Source: Arthrobacter sp. H16F315 (GTDB taxonomy: Bacteria; Actinomycetota; Actinomycetes; Actinomycetales; Micrococcaceae). From it: a DNA stretch of 64,000 bases. A program made the translations under genes and the position numbers. How positions within the stretch are numbered: position 1 is the first letter of the stretch; the number at the start of each line of letters is the position of its first letter. The stretch spans positions 620,001 to 684,000 of the forward strand of contig NZ_JAMXSS010000002.1 in the NCBI RefSeq assembly GCF_024124825.1. The letters are read 5' to 3'. The notes beneath the pieces are model-generated. The model was not told the DNA's origin, did no database searches, and saw only the letters and a program-made list of their open reading frames with translations. Positions 17,940-30,112 of this stretch are shown piece after piece.

Positions 17940-19048
17940 GGGTGGTCCCCTTTGAGCGTGCGGGCACCGAGTTGCGCGTCGTCGCGCATGGTGTGGTGCT
18001 GGCGGATGTACAGCGAGAGGTCAGCCATACGCTTCCCATAGACGGGATCGAACGCGAGCGGGGCGGGCCCGAGATTCTGGCTGACAAGGGCCTGGATGTG
18101 TTCGACGGCGGTGGCCACCTGTCCGCGGACGCGCAGGGCCTCGCTCCAGGCGCCGCTGCCCGAGAGTTCCCCGGCATCAATTGCCTCCGCCGTCCGGGCC
18201 AGGTAACCGGTCAGGGCCGTCAGGGTACGGTCAATCTCGCCGAGGTGGGCGAGCGCGAGCTGGTCCGGTTTGCGGCCGCCGTCGGACGCCGCAACCAAAG
18301 CCTCCTTAAACCCGCGGGCCACCGCGACGGCGCCGCCCAGCCAGCAGGCCGCAACGCCCATGCCGCCCCAAGCGAAGCCGGGCCGGCGGTAATACCAGCC
18401 GGCGTCGCCCAGTGGCACGGCCGGAACGGCGTCGAAGCGCACTGTGCCGCTGGGGATTTCCCGGAGCCCCAGGCTGCTCCACCGCGGGTCTTCGAAGCTG
18501 ACGCCCTGGGCATGGAGGTCCACTGCGAAAGCCGCCCTGCCGCCGTCGTCCAGGTGGGCGGTCACGACGGCGTGGTCCAGCTGGGCAGCCAGCGAGCACC
18601 ACGGTTTGGCGCCGTGCAGCAGGAAACTGCCGTCAGTGGCTTTGGCCTCGAGCCGCAGGCCTGCCGCTTCGGCGGCAAACACACCCCAGGCGCCGGCGTC
18701 CGGGCCGTTCCGGTCCGGCAGCGCCGCGTGGCGGGCCGCTTGGCTGCCTGCGGCCAGGGCGGCGGACTGGGCGAGGATTGCCGCCGCGTCCAGATGCGGT
18801 TCAATGACCCGTCCAGCCGCAACGTCGACGGCCGTGACGGAAGCCAACATTTCCCAGAGGAACGCCGTCCCTCCCTCGCCGGGATTCGGTGCGGTTTCGG
18901 CTGCGGATTTGGCCAGCTCCAGCAGGGCCGGGACGTCACCGACGGCGGACCGGGCTTCCGCCAGCAGGGGGCCGAGGCCGGCCAGGCGCTCCGGCCCGGA
19001 GCTTATCCGCACGGCCAGGGGCTGCTGGGAGGGTGGCTTCCGGTTCAT
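17933..19048 (-). CDS. Acyl-CoA dehydrogenase-like flavoprotein
   Basis: A protein of 371 residues from the ATG at 19048 (GGAG about ten bases upstream). A mostly helical N-terminus, a middle beta domain with LHGAKPWCSLAAQLDHAV (FAD/substrate strand) and a C-terminal helical bundle match the acyl-CoA dehydrogenase superfamily. It is slightly shorter than fatty-acid degradation enzymes and I do not see a clear catalytic Glu, so the substrate may not be an acyl-CoA. It is the first gene of the operon with the PIG-L/methyltransferase and GT2 genes, which points to a modified sugar or glycolipid rather than beta-oxidation. Confidence 0.82.
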   Translation of the reverse strand: MNRKPPSQQPLAVRISSGPERLAGLGPLLAEARSAVGDVPALLELAKSAAETAPNPGEGGTAFLWEMLASVTAVDVAAGRVIEPHLDAAAILAQSAALAAGSQAARHAALPDRNGPDAGAWGVFAAEAAGLRLEAKATDGSFLLHGAKPWCSLAAQLDHAVVTAHLDDGGRAAFAVDLHAQGVSFEDPRWSSLGLREIPSGTVRFDAVPAVPLGDAGWYYRRPGFAWGGMGVAACWLGGAVAVARGFKEALVAASDGGRKPDQLALAHLGEIDRTLTALTGYLARTAEAIDAGELSGSGAWSEALRVRGQVATAVEHIQALVSQNLGPAPLAFDPVYGKRMADLSLYIRQHHTMRDDAQLGARTLKGDHPW

Positions 19049-19143
19049 TCGGGCCTGTTCTCCTTCGAATGGTGTCTGGTGCTTTGTCGTCCGCGCCTGC
19101 CGGCCGGACAACTGTTTGGCATAGGGCGCCTCGCTCAGTAAAT

Positions 19144-19157
19144 CTAAGCACACTTAG
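19144..19157. promoter_or_regulatory. Operator-like inverted repeat upstream of the ACAD/PIG-L/GT2 operon
   Basis: CTAAGCACACTTAG has 5-bp arms CTAAG/CTTAG around four bases, and a second half-copy TTAGCAC follows. It lies about 100 bp upstream of the operon start at 19048, in the gap to the O-methyltransferase. The regulator is unknown. Confidence 0.4.
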
Positions 19158-19208
19158 CACTTTTCGGATTCCGGCGTCAGTCCCGGCTCATGCGGGAGGC
19201 CCCCGCTG

Positions 19209-19885
19209 CTACAACACCCGCGCGAGGGCGAAGCCGTCCCAGCCTTTGGCGCCCACCGTCTGGATCACGGTGCCGTCCAGCCTCGGATCCTGGCCCAGCA
19301 TGTGCAGGGCGCTGATGATCCCCGGGCAGTGACGGGGTCCAGGGCGGGGTCCAGCACGGCACCTTCCCACACCATGTTGTCCATCACGATGGCCGTGCCG
19401 GGCCTGCCGAGGCGGATGGCCCAGTCGAGGTAGTGCGGGTTGTTTTCCTTGTCCGCGTCGATGAAAACGAAATCAAAGGGCTCAACGTCCTCGTCGGCGA
19501 GACCTCGCAGCGTCTCAAGCGCGAGCCCGGTCCGGATCTCCACCAGGTGGCCCAGGCCGGCGGCGTCCACATTGGCACGGGCCACGCGGGCATGTTCGGG
19601 CAGGTATTCACAGCTGAGCAGCCGCCCGCCGTCGGGCAGTCCCTGTGCCATCCAGATGGTACTGAACCCCGCCAGCGTCCCGATTTCCAGCACGCGCCGG
19701 GCGCCGGAGAGCTGAACGAGGAGTTTGAGCAGTTTCCCGGCGTTGGGGGCCACCTCAATGGGCGGCATCCCCGCCTCAAGCGCCGTGGTGAGGGCGCGTT
19801 TGAGGGAGTTGTCCGCCCGGACCACAACGGCGGACAGGAAGTCTTCGACGGCGGACCAGCGGGCGGTGGGCTGATGCTCGAACAT
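19209..19885 (-). CDS. Class I SAM-dependent O-methyltransferase (frameshifted near 3' end)
   Basis: Belongs to the cation-dependent catechol/caffeoyl-CoA O-methyltransferase family: L-E-I-G-T-L-A-G-F-S-T motif I, FDFVFIDADKENNPHYLDWA (metal-binding Asp), then IVMDNMVWEGAVLDP. The frame fails at CCCCGGG 19320-19326. As written it reads V-T-A-R-G-S-S; one extra base gives V-T-A-R-G-I-I-S-A-L-H-M-L-G and a tail ending G-W-D-G-F-A-L-A-R-V-L at TAG 19209. The repaired length is 225 residues, typical for the family. Substrate unknown. Confidence 0.87.
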
Positions 19886-19939
19886 TGCCCCAGTCTTTCA
19901 GCTGCCCCGCCCCGGCGGTAGGCCCGACGGGGCCTACTC

Positions 19940-20308
19940 CTAGCCGGCTGCCGGGCTTGAGGCGTCCCCGATGGCTTCTTCCAACCGGTCGAGCTTTCCG
20001 GTCAGTTCGCCCGTAAAGCCCGGGCGAATGTCCGCTTTGATGACCAGCGAGACCCTGCTGCCGTAGCGGCCGACAGCCTCGGTGGCGCGCTTGACGACGT
20101 CGAAGACTTCATCCCACTCGCCCTCGATTGTGGTGAACATCGAGTCCGTGTGGTTCGGCAGGCCCGACTCCCGCACGATCCGGACCGCTTCGGCGACGGC
20201 GTCGTGCACCGAAGCCTCGTCCGAAGCGATGGCCCGGGAACCGGCTTCCGGGCCATCGGCCGTTCGCGCGGGACGGCCGGAGGGTGCGACGGAGAATGCA
20301 AGCAACAT
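19940..20308 (-). CDS. MTH1187/YqgV-type thiamine-binding protein
   Basis: A protein of 122 residues starting MLLAFSVAPSG. The pattern A-F-S-V-A-P, then A-V-A-E-A-V-R-I-V-R-E-S-G-L, a T-T-I-E-G-E-W-D-E-V strand and V-S-L-V-I-K-A-D-I-R-P-G is that of the UPF0045/MTH1187 ferredoxin-like fold, several members of which bind thiamine. The insert at ~12-28 (Arg/Ala-rich) is longer than in most homologues. No riboswitch is visible upstream. Confidence 0.85.
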   Translation of the reverse strand: MLLAFSVAPSGRPARTADGPEAGSRAIASDEASVHDAVAEAVRIVRESGLPNHTDSMFTTIEGEWDEVFDVVKRATEAVGRYGSRVSLVIKADIRPGFTGELTGKLDRLEEAIGDASSPAAG

Positions 20309-20340
20309 GGGCCCAGTCTTTCACGTACGCCGCCGCCCGG

Positions 20341-20408
20341 CGGCATGGCTGGCGCCCGGGGGCGTCAGGGGCACTGCGGCATAGCTGGCGCCCGGGGGCG
20401 TCAGGGGC
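20341..20408. repeat. Two tandem 32-bp repeat copies (36-bp period)
   Basis: Copies at 20341-20372 and 20377-20408 differ at one base (CGGCATGGCT versus CGGCATAGCT), separated by ACTG. They lie between the divergent thiamine-binding and TetR genes. Confidence 0.9.
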
Positions 20409-21187
20409 CCGGACCGGGACCCGGAACCCGCACCCCGGCCGCTGCCGCGCATACCGTCACATTTCCGCCTACCCGGGAGTAACCTCCCCGCCCCGGGTGC
20501 GCGTTGCTACCCTAAGCAAATGAACCGGGCAGCAGACCGCAAACCGCTCCGCGCTGATGCCGCGCGGAACGTGGACAAGATCATCACGGCCGCCCGCCTG
20601 TGCTTCCGTGAGCACGGCCCGGAAGTCCCGCTGCAGACCATCGCCGTGACCGCAGGAGTCGGCCCGGCGACGCTCTTCCGGAACTTCGCCGACAAGGAAG
20701 AACTGGTCCTTGCTGCACTGCACCGCCAGCTCGGTTTGCTGGTGGACCCGGTCATCGAGGAGGCCTTGGCCGGTCCCGACGCCGCCGACGGCCTCTTCCG
20801 TGTTATTGACGCCCTGATGGGCGTCGCTAGCGAAGAAGCCAACCTGCTTGGTGCCGTGGCCGGCCGGCGCGGGCTGCTCACCGGCATTACGGGGGACTTG
20901 ATCGAGTCCGTCGCCGTGCTCTTGGGCCGCGGACAGGGCCAGGGTACGCTGCGCAGCGACATTTCGATGACCGACCTGATCCGGCTGCTGGCCATGCTGA
21001 TTGGCGTGGTGGACACCATGGAGGCGGGTTCGGATGCCTGGCGCCGTCCGGTCGCCCTCGTCGAGGACGCGATCCGTTCGGAACGCCCCCACCGGCCGCT
21101 TCCGCCGCAGGCGCCCTGCCGGGCACGGCCTTCGACTCCGTCCTTGGCTGGGGCCCGGTCCCGGACTTGGCCTTGGCCCGAAATGCC

Positions 21188-23529
<2,342 letters not shown>

Positions 23530-23574
23530 TCGTTTGCAGGCGGCATTTTGGTAACAGCTGCCAGCCGGGTACGG

Positions 23575-23886
23575 CTAGCCCCAGCCCAGCAGCCTCAGTA
23601 TTGCTGCTGCGCCGGCTCCGGCCAGGACGACCACGAGAAAGGGTGCCCGGAGCACCAGGGCGAGGCCCGCCGCAGCCAATGCCCCCAGCCGTGCATCCAG
23701 CGCCAGGGTCTGGCCCGAGGCCACGGTATTTACGATGGTCAGGGAGGCCAGCAGGCCGATGGTCATGGTGCCGGCGATCCGGGACATCCGGGGGTCGCGG
23801 AGCACACTGGCCGGGACCAGATAACCCAGCAGTTTCCACGCGTAGGCCAGCAGACAGGAAAGCAGCAGCCACATCCACAGGCTCAT
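23575..23886 (-). CDS. azlD: AzlD-type branched-chain amino acid exporter subunit
   Basis: A protein of 103 residues with three to four membrane helices (WMWLLLSCLLAYAWKLLGYL, TMTIGLLASLTIVNTV, FLVVVLAGAGAAAILRLL). Its size and helix pattern match AzlD, the small partner of AzlC. Together they export branched-chain amino acids and related compounds through the cytoplasmic membrane. Its ATG at 23886 overlaps the azlC stop by 4 bp. Confidence 0.88.
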   Translation of the reverse strand: MSLWMWLLLSCLLAYAWKLLGYLVPASVLRDPRMSRIAGTMTIGLLASLTIVNTVASGQTLALDARLGALAAAGLALVLRAPFLVVVLAGAGAAAILRLLGWG

Positions 23887-24629
23887 GTGGTTTCCCCGGC
23901 CGGGCGCACCCGTGCGTCCGGGTGGTCCGCATAAGGGTCCACGTCCGGTTCCAGTCCTTCGTCGCTGCGGCCATGACTGAACCAGCCGATTGCCGCCGCA
24001 ACCACGGCGGCCACCAGGATCGGCACCCCGGCGGGCACGAATGGTACCGCCAGCACAGTGGCAAGGGCACAGACGACGGCGATCGCCACAGGTTCGCGGC
24101 CCTTGAGCCGAGGCCACAACAGGCCCAGGAACGCCGCCACGGCGGCGCCGTCGAGGCCCCACTGTTTGGGATCGCCGAGCGCCCCGCCTGCCAGGGCGCC
24201 CACGGCGGTGAACAGGTTCCAAAGAACGAAGATGCCAACGCCCGCGGTCCAGAAGCCACGCTTGCGCTCCAGCGGATCAGTTTGACCGGTGCTGGTGGCG
24301 GTCGACTCGTCGATGGTGACGTGGGCGGCCGCAAACCGCAGCCAGCCCCGCGGCTGCAGCAGTGCGTTGATCTGCATGCCGTAAATCCCGTTACGCATGC
24401 CCAACAGGGTGGCCGCCCCCATCGCGGCGACCCCGGAGCCGCCCCCGGCTACCACACCGATAAACGCGAATTGTGAGCCGCCGCTGAACAGCAGCAGGCT
24501 CAGGGCCATAGTCTGCCAAAAGTCGAGGCCTGATGTAATGGACAGCGCGCCGAAAGAGACGCCGTAGAGTCCGGTGGCGATGCTGATGGAAAGCCCCACC
24601 CGCACGGCCGGGGACTGCAGAAGCCTCAC
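23883..24629 (-). CDS. azlC: AzlC-type branched-chain amino acid exporter subunit
   Basis: A protein of 248 residues from a GTG at 24629 that overlaps the stop of the DoxX-like gene (GTGA), which decides the start. Signature segments: GLYGVSFGALSITSGLDFWQ, SLLLFSGGSQFAFIGV, G-M-R-N-G-I-Y-G-M and H-V-T-I-D-E-S-T-A, all typical for AzlC. The protein forms the main membrane component of the AzlCD exporter. The last ~25 residues are acidic/His-rich and probably cytoplasmic. Confidence 0.88.
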   Translation of the reverse strand: MRLLQSPAVRVGLSISIATGLYGVSFGALSITSGLDFWQTMALSLLLFSGGSQFAFIGVVAGGGSGVAAMGAATLLGMRNGIYGMQINALLQPRGWLRFAAAHVTIDESTATSTGQTDPLERKRGFWTAGVGIFVLWNLFTAVGALAGGALGDPKQWGLDGAAVAAFLGLLWPRLKGREPVAIAVVCALATVLAVPFVPAGVPILVAAVVAAAIGWFSHGRSDEGLEPDVDPYADHPDARVRPAGETT

Positions 24630-25098
24630 CGCCGGGCCTGTTGCTGCCGGGCCCGTTGCGCCGGCGCGGTCTTCCGCAAACTCCAGGCCCAGGCAATCAG
24701 CGGCGCCTGCAGCGGCAACCGCAGGGTGTGCGTGCGGCGCTGGGCGGGGGTCCCGCCCGGGCCGTAGGCCTTTCGCAGGGCGTCGAGGTGTCCGGCGAGG
24801 AAAAGGGTGAACATGGCCGCCACACACCCGGCCGCGGCGCGACGTGTCACCGGAACCAGGAGCCCCCGGCGGCGGCCACCTCCAGCAGGCCGCTGAATGC
24901 GACCCATTCCTCCCGGGACAGGACCGCGAGGGGGCTGTTTGGCTTCCCGCCGCTATCATCCCGGCACAGCACATCGGGAACCACTGGCGCGAAGAAATCC
25001 GGATCATCAAAGTGCTTCGACGCGCTGGCCAGCAGCACGGCGCTCATCGCGACCGCGGAAAGTGTCTGGGTGTCCCGGCCGGACCAGCGAGATGGCAT
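24626..25098 (-). CDS. DoxX-like small membrane protein (frameshifted)
   Basis: The first half, from the ATG at 25098, reads AMSAVLLASASKHFDDPDFF then A-P-V-V-P and S-G-L-L-E-V-A-A-A-G-G. The second half, in another frame, reads L-L-V-P-V-T-R-R-A-A-A followed by MFTLFLAGHLDALRKAYG and R-L-P-L-Q-A-P-L-I-A-W-A-W. Joined, this is a 157-residue DoxX-family membrane protein (S-K-H-F and R-L-P-L-Q are typical). The shift is in the C5 run 24863-24867, where one more base repairs it. It heads the operon with azlC and azlD. Function in this family is poorly defined. Confidence 0.78.
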
Positions 25099-25206
25099 GG
25101 ATTAACTCAATCACAGCCGCGGTCCCCCCGCTAACCGTGACTGGCTGCCTCAAACAGGACTTTCTGCAGGGTGTCACGAGCGTCAAAAAGGGGTACGTTG
25201 TTGCGT

Positions 25207-26187
25207 ATGGGCGCTGTGGTGGAAATGAAGGGCGTTGTGAAGCGGTTCGGGACCGTGCAGGCGCTGGACGGCCTGGACTTCGACGTGGCTGCCGGCGAGG
25301 TGCACGGTTTCCTCGGGCCCAACGGATCAGGCAAATCCACCACCTTGCGGCTGCTGCTGGGTCTGCTGCGCTCCAATGCCGGTTCCATCCGGGTGCTGGG
25401 ACTCGACCCCTGGCGTGAGGTATCGACCTTGCACCGCCGGTTGGCCTACGTCCCTGGGGACGTGGCACTGTGGCCGAACCTGACCGGCGGGGAGATCATC
25501 GACCTGCTGGGCCGGCTTCAGGGCGGTCAGGACCGCGCCCGCCGGGATCAGCTCCTGGACCTGTTCGAATTGGACCCCAGCAAGAGGGCCCGGGCGTACT
25601 CCAAGGGAAACCGCCAGAAAGTGGCCCTTGTTGCTGCCCTGGCCACCGATGCTGAACTTTTCCTGCTGGACGAGCCGACGAGCGGGCTGGACCCGCTGAT
25701 GGCGGACGTATTCCGCAGCTGCGTCCGCGAACTGCGTGACCAGGGGAGAACAGTGGTGCTGAGCAGCCATATCCTCAGTGAGGCCGAGGCACTTTCGGAC
25801 CGGGTCAGCATTATCCGGGCCGGGCGGCTGGTGGAGACCGGCCCGCTGGAGCAGCTGCGGCATCTGACCCGAACTTCCGTCACCGCCGACGTCGCCGCGG
25901 TACCGCCCGGACTCGAACTCCTGCCCGGTGTCCACGACGTCGTCGTCACGGACCACCGGGTCAACGCCCAAGTGGAGCCGGCTGGCCTGAACCACCTGAT
26001 GCAGGCACTGACGACGGCGGGACTGAGGTCCCTCACAAGCCAGCCGCCAACGCTCGAGGACCTGTTCCTGCGCCACTATGGTGCCGGCACTGCCGGGGAT
26101 TCGGCGGCGGCGTCCGGCGCTTCGCCCGGACAGCCCGGCTCCGGCGCCCCTTCCAAGCCGGGCCGACGGCGGGCCGGCGATGCCTGA
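25207..26187 (+). CDS. ABC transporter ATP-binding protein (drug/antibiotic exporter type)
   Basis: A protein of 326 residues. Walker A is GPNGSGKST, the Q-loop region follows in RLAYVPGD (no obvious Gln), the signature reads Y-S-K-G-N-R-Q-K (variant of LSGGQ), Walker B is [14 protein letters not shown], and the H-loop is SSHILSEAE. The C-terminal ~100 residues form the extension seen in DrrA-like export ATPases. The ATG at 25207 was preferred over a GTG at 25171 because the Rossmann strand then begins normally ([12 protein letters not shown]). It overlaps the permease start by 8 bp. Confidence 0.92.
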   Translation: MGAVVEMKGVVKRFGTVQALDGLDFDVAAGEVHGFLGPNGSGKSTTLRLLLGLLRSNAGSIRVLGLDPWREVSTLHRRLAYVPGDVALWPNLTGGEIIDLLGRLQGGQDRARRDQLLDLFELDPSKRARAYSKGNRQKVALVAALATDAELFLLDEPTSGLDPLMADVFRSCVRELRDQGRTVVLSSHILSEAEALSDRVSIIRAGRLVETGPLEQLRHLTRTSVTADVAAVPPGLELLPGVHDVVVTDHRVNAQVEPAGLNHLMQALTTAGLRSLTSQPPTLEDLFLRHYGAGTAGDSAAASGASPGQPGSGAPSKPGRRRAGDA

Positions 26188-27772
26188 GACCCTCGCCGGA
26201 ACCGGCGTCCTGATTCGGCTCGGGCTGCGGCGGGACCGCTGGATGCTGCCGGCGTGGATCGTCGGTTTCGCCTTGACCGCCTACTCGACCGCGCGTGCCG
26301 GAGTCGAGCTCTACCCCGATGCCACGAGCCGCATCGAGGCCTCCACCGCCCTGAACGCGACCGCCTCCATGGTGGCCATGTTCGGGCGGATCTACGACCC
26401 CGGCTCGATCGGTGCGCTGTCGCTCATCAAATACACCGCGTTTATGGCCGCCATCCTGGCCGTCCTGATGATCGTCCTCGCCGTCCGTCACACCCGCGGG
26501 GACGAGGAGAGCGGACGCCTGGAACTGCTCGGCGGCGGGCGGCTGGGGCGAGACGCACCGCTGGCGGCGGCTCTCACGATCAGCCTCGGGGCCAACGTGC
26601 TGCTCGGGTTGCTCTCGGCAGCCGCGCTGGCCGCCGGCGGACTGCCGGCGGCCGGTTCCCTCGCCTTCGGCCTGGGCTGGGCCGCCACCGGGATGGTGTT
26701 CAGCGCCGTGGCCGGCGTGGCGGCACAGCTCACCGCCAGCGCCCGGGCCGCCACCGGGATCAGCGTCAGTATCGTCGCAGTGACCTATGCTTTGCGCGCT
26801 GTCGGAGACCTCGCCGAGCCGGGGCCCTCGGCGCTCTCGTGGCTCTCGCCCATCGGGTGGAACCAGCAGATCCGGGCGTTCGCCGGAGACCGCTGGTGGG
26901 TGCTGGCGCTGCCTGTTGCCCTCTCTCTCGTGCTGGTTCCGGCGGCGTTCGCGCTTCGGGCACGGCGTGACCTGGGAGCCGGGATCGCAGCCGGGCGTCC
27001 CGGGCCTGCCGTAGGCTCGCTCTCCGGCGTCTGGGGCCTGGCCGTAAGGCTGCAGTACCGCGTACTTTTGGGCTGGGCCGTGGCGTTCGTGATTTTCGGC
27101 GTTGTCATCGGTTCCCTGGTCTCCAATGTGGCAGAGCTGCTGAGTTCACCAAACGCCCAGGACCTCATCAAGCTGCTGGGCGGCCCCCGCGCTTTGACGG
27201 AGGCCTTCCTGGCCGCGGAAATCAGCATCATGGGTCTACTGGCGGCCGCCTACGGGGTATCGGCGGCGAACCATCTGCGCAGCGAGGAAGCCGCGGGCCA
27301 TACCGAAGTCCTGCTGGGCACGGCCACTACACGGTTCCGGTGGGCGGGCAGCCACTTCACCTTTGCGTTGGCCGGCGTCGTGTTGCTGCTCTTTCTGGCG
27401 GGCCTGTCGATTGGTGCCGGAGCCGCCTTCGCCGTCAACGATGCCTCCCTGCTGGGGCGCAGCACCGTGGCCGCTTTGGCCCAGGTGCCAGCCGCATGGG
27501 TTGTTACCAGCCTCGCTCTGGCGGTGTTCGGCTGGGCGCCCCGGCTGACCGGGGCGGCCTGGGGCCTCCTGCTGGCGTTCGTCGCCTTGGGAGAGTTCGG
27601 GGTGCTGTGGAACGCCCCGAATTGGCTGATGGACCTCTCCCCGTTCAGGCATTCCCCGCTGCTCCCGGTGGGATCCGGGGATGGCGCGGCGCTGGGTGTC
27701 CTGACCGTGGCAGCGGCCGTGCTTGCTGCGTTCGGGTTCGCCGGCTGGCGGCGCCGGGACCTTGCAGCGTAG
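26180..27772 (+). CDS. ABC exporter permease, polyketide-antibiotic type
   Basis: A protein of 530 residues with about 12 hydrophobic helices in two repeated halves (first ~20-275, second ~315-525), each beginning with an R-x-D/R-x-L-x-x-W or Y-R-V-L-L-G-W element. This duplicated architecture matches the large permeases annotated as exporters of polyketide antibiotics (tetronasin-like). It starts at ATG 26180 inside the ATPase stop region, so the two genes are translationally coupled and form a complete exporter. The cargo cannot be read from sequence. Confidence 0.88.
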   Translation: MPETLAGTGVLIRLGLRRDRWMLPAWIVGFALTAYSTARAGVELYPDATSRIEASTALNATASMVAMFGRIYDPGSIGALSLIKYTAFMAAILAVLMIVLAVRHTRGDEESGRLELLGGGRLGRDAPLAAALTISLGANVLLGLLSAAALAAGGLPAAGSLAFGLGWAATGMVFSAVAGVAAQLTASARAATGISVSIVAVTYALRAVGDLAEPGPSALSWLSPIGWNQQIRAFAGDRWWVLALPVALSLVLVPAAFALRARRDLGAGIAAGRPGPAVGSLSGVWGLAVRLQYRVLLGWAVAFVIFGVVIGSLVSNVAELLSSPNAQDLIKLLGGPRALTEAFLAAEISIMGLLAAAYGVSAANHLRSEEAAGHTEVLLGTATTRFRWAGSHFTFALAGVVLLLFLAGLSIGAGAAFAVNDASLLGRSTVAALAQVPAAWVVTSLALAVFGWAPRLTGAAWGLLLAFVALGEFGVLWNAPNWLMDLSPFRHSPLLPVGSGDGAALGVLTVAAAVLAAFGFAGWRRRDLAA

Positions 27773-27815
27773 CCTCCCCTGTTCCCTTGGGCCGAGGCTC
27801 AAAGACCAGCGGGAG

Positions 27816-28724
27816 CTACCCGTGGAAGCCGAGGCTCCGCGACCCGGCCGAGAGCTGCGCCAGGACCTGCCCGGGCCGGTTGGTGGTGACCTCGTGGATC
27901 CCAAGCTCCTGGCACAAGGCGACGTCGGCTTCCGAATCCACCGTCCACACCCGGAACCGCCGGCCGGAGTTGAGCCAGCGCCGGATGGTCCGGGAATGGC
28001 CCCGGACATAGTCGATGCCCGGGCCGGCCAGCCCGGTCTCGCAGTCATCCAGGATCCGTTCGGCTTCCGTTTGCGCGGCCTTCATCACGTTGGCGAGCGC
28101 TCCGCCGGTGAGCGCCCCAAGGCCCAGCTCCTCGCGGATCTCCTCGACGTCGACGTCGTCCACAAGCTGGCACACGACGGCGGACGGCACAGTTCCCAGC
28201 AGGTGCTTCACGGAGTCCGGGCTGAAGCTCATAAAAGACACCACGATGTTCCCGAGCCGGGACGTCGCCGGATCCCAGCCTTCGGCCGTGAGGATTTCCA
28301 GGACACGGTCTTCGAGCTTGAGCTGGAAGGGACTCGGGTGTTTGAGTTCAATTGCCAGCCCGATCTCCCGGCCTGCTGTCCGCAGGAGGGCCAGCAACTC
28401 CGGGAGCGTCAGCAGCTGGGCTGATCTACTGCCGTATTCTTCCGGGATCCTGGCGCCCTTCCAGGAGGAAAAGTCCAGCATCCGGAGCTCCTCGAGGGTC
28501 CTGTCCGCCACGGCTCCGGTGCCATCCGAGGTGCGGTCCAGGGTTGAGTCGTGCAGCAGCACAGCGTGCTGGTCCCTGGTGAGGTGGATATCGCACTCCA
28601 CACCGTCGGCGCCGTCGGCAATTGCCTGCAGGTAGGCCGCCCGGGTGTGCTCAGCGAACGCCGCACTGGAACCACGGTGGGCGTAGACCAGCGGACGGGT
28701 TGCGGTGGACTCGGCAGTCGTCAT
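27816..28724 (-). CDS. Glycerophosphodiester phosphodiesterase
   Basis: A protein of 302 residues. The GDPD barrel starts V-Y-A-H-R-G-S-S with the catalytic His-Arg, then E-H-T-R-A-A, V-E-C-D-I-H-L-T-R-D (metal-binding E/D), LLHDSTLDRTSDGTG (second His), the strand IGLAIELKHP with metal-binding Glu, and R-V-W-T-V-D-S near the end. It hydrolyses glycerophosphodiesters to glycerol-3-phosphate and an alcohol. No signal peptide, so cytosolic. Convergent with the ABC permease, 43 bp apart. Confidence 0.92.
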   Translation of the reverse strand: MTTAESTATRPLVYAHRGSSAAFAEHTRAAYLQAIADGADGVECDIHLTRDQHAVLLHDSTLDRTSDGTGAVADRTLEELRMLDFSSWKGARIPEEYGSRSAQLLTLPELLALLRTAGREIGLAIELKHPSPFQLKLEDRVLEILTAEGWDPATSRLGNIVVSFMSFSPDSVKHLLGTVPSAVVCQLVDDVDVEEIREELGLGALTGGALANVMKAAQTEAERILDDCETGLAGPGIDYVRGHSRTIRRWLNSGRRFRVWTVDSEADVALCQELGIHEVTTNRPGQVLAQLSAGSRSLGFHG

Positions 28725-28774
28725 GCTGACACGTTAGCGGACGGCCATCGCCCAAGCCGGGCTAGGCTGGGCAC

Positions 28775-30112
28775 ATGCAGGTGAAATCTAAGCCAACTAC
28801 CCGCGCGGAGGGCCCCGCCGGCGCCAACGTGCCCGCAGGCGGCCGTCCCAGCCGCCGCGAATCCATGGCAGGGAGCGACGCCGCGAAAGAATCCGCGCTC
28901 CGGCGGATGAAGCTGCTGGCGCTCTCACTGTTGGTTTTGATGGCCATCATCTTTGTGGTCGCCTTCGCCCTGCAGAAGCAGTACCCCTGGCTCGAATACG
29001 TCCGGGCCGCGGCCGAGGGCGGTATGGTGGGCGCCCTCGCCGACTGGTTCGCGGTGACGGCCCTGTTCAAGTACCCGATGGGCTTGAAAATCCCGCACAC
29101 CGCCATCATTCCGCAGCGCAAGGACCAGATTGGCGCCTCGCTGGGTGAATTCGTGGAAACCAACTTCCTTTCCGAGCAGGTGGTCCAGGAGAAACTGGCC
29201 TCGGTGGACATCGCCCGCAAAGCCGGAGCTTGGCTCTCCGGGCCCGGCGGCGCGGAGCGGGTGGCCAAGGAAGGTGCCGCCGTCATTCGCGGGGCCTTTA
29301 CCGTGCTCAACGACGACGACGTCCAGGCCGTGATCGAGGGCATGGTCCGCCGGCATCTGCTCGCTCCGCCGTGGGGTCCCCCGGTGGGCCGGGTCGCCGA
29401 GCGGATCTTCGACGACGGCCATCACCACGCCTTGGTGGACGTGCTCGTGGACCGAACCGTGGACTGGGTGCGGGATAACCAGGAGACGGTCAACCGGGTG
29501 GTGACTGACCGGTCCCCGACGTGGGTGCCGTCGTTCGTCGACGGACTCGTGGGCGACAAGGTCTACGTCGAGATCCTCAAATTCACCCGCGCTGTGCAGA
29601 CCGACCCGCAGCACCAGGTCCGCCGGTCGATCGACACGTACCTCAAGGATCTGGCGCAGGACCTGCAGCACGATCCGGTCATGATTGCCCGGGCCGAAGG
29701 CATCAAGGCCCAAGTCCTGGGAGATCCGGAAATTCGGGAACTCGCCTCCCGAACCTGGGGCACCATCAAGGCCGCGCTGCTCTCCGCCGTCGACGATCCG
29801 CACAGCGAACTGACCGTCAGGTTCAAAGCCGCCGTGCATGACTTCGGCACCCGGCTCGTGGTCGACGGCGAACTGGCCGGCAAGGTGAACCGGTGGATCG
29901 GGGACGCCGCCGGGTATCTCGTCAAGACATACCGCTCGGACATCGCAGGTGTGATCACCGATACCGTATCCCGCTGGGATGCCGAGGAAACCTCGCAGAA
30001 GATCGAGCTTCAGATCGGCAAAGACCTGCAGTTCATCCGAATTAACGGCACCGTGGTGGGCGCCCTTGCCGGCCTGGCGATTTTTGCTGTGGCCCACCTG
30101 GTCTTCGGCTAA
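28775..30112 (+). CDS. DUF445 family membrane protein
   Basis: A protein of 445 residues: a basic N-terminal tail of ~45 residues, one helix (LLALSLLVLMAIIFVVAFAL), then AAAEGGMVGALADWFAVTAL followed by F-K-Y-P-M-G-L-K-I-P-H-T-A-I-I-P, the diagnostic DUF445 segment. A long, mostly helical soluble region follows, and a C-terminal helix (VVGALAGLAIFAVAHLVFG) closes the chain. Both ends appear membrane-anchored. The biochemical role is unknown. Its stop overlaps the convergent pxpA stop by 4 bp. Confidence 0.9.
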   Translation: MQVKSKPTTRAEGPAGANVPAGGRPSRRESMAGSDAAKESALRRMKLLALSLLVLMAIIFVVAFALQKQYPWLEYVRAAAEGGMVGALADWFAVTALFKYPMGLKIPHTAIIPQRKDQIGASLGEFVETNFLSEQVVQEKLASVDIARKAGAWLSGPGGAERVAKEGAAVIRGAFTVLNDDDVQAVIEGMVRRHLLAPPWGPPVGRVAERIFDDGHHHALVDVLVDRTVDWVRDNQETVNRVVTDRSPTWVPSFVDGLVGDKVYVEILKFTRAVQTDPQHQVRRSIDTYLKDLAQDLQHDPVMIARAEGIKAQVLGDPEIRELASRTWGTIKAALLSAVDDPHSELTVRFKAAVHDFGTRLVVDGELAGKVNRWIGDAAGYLVKTYRSDIAGVITDTVSRWDAEETSQKIELQIGKDLQFIRINGTVVGALAGLAIFAVAHLVFG

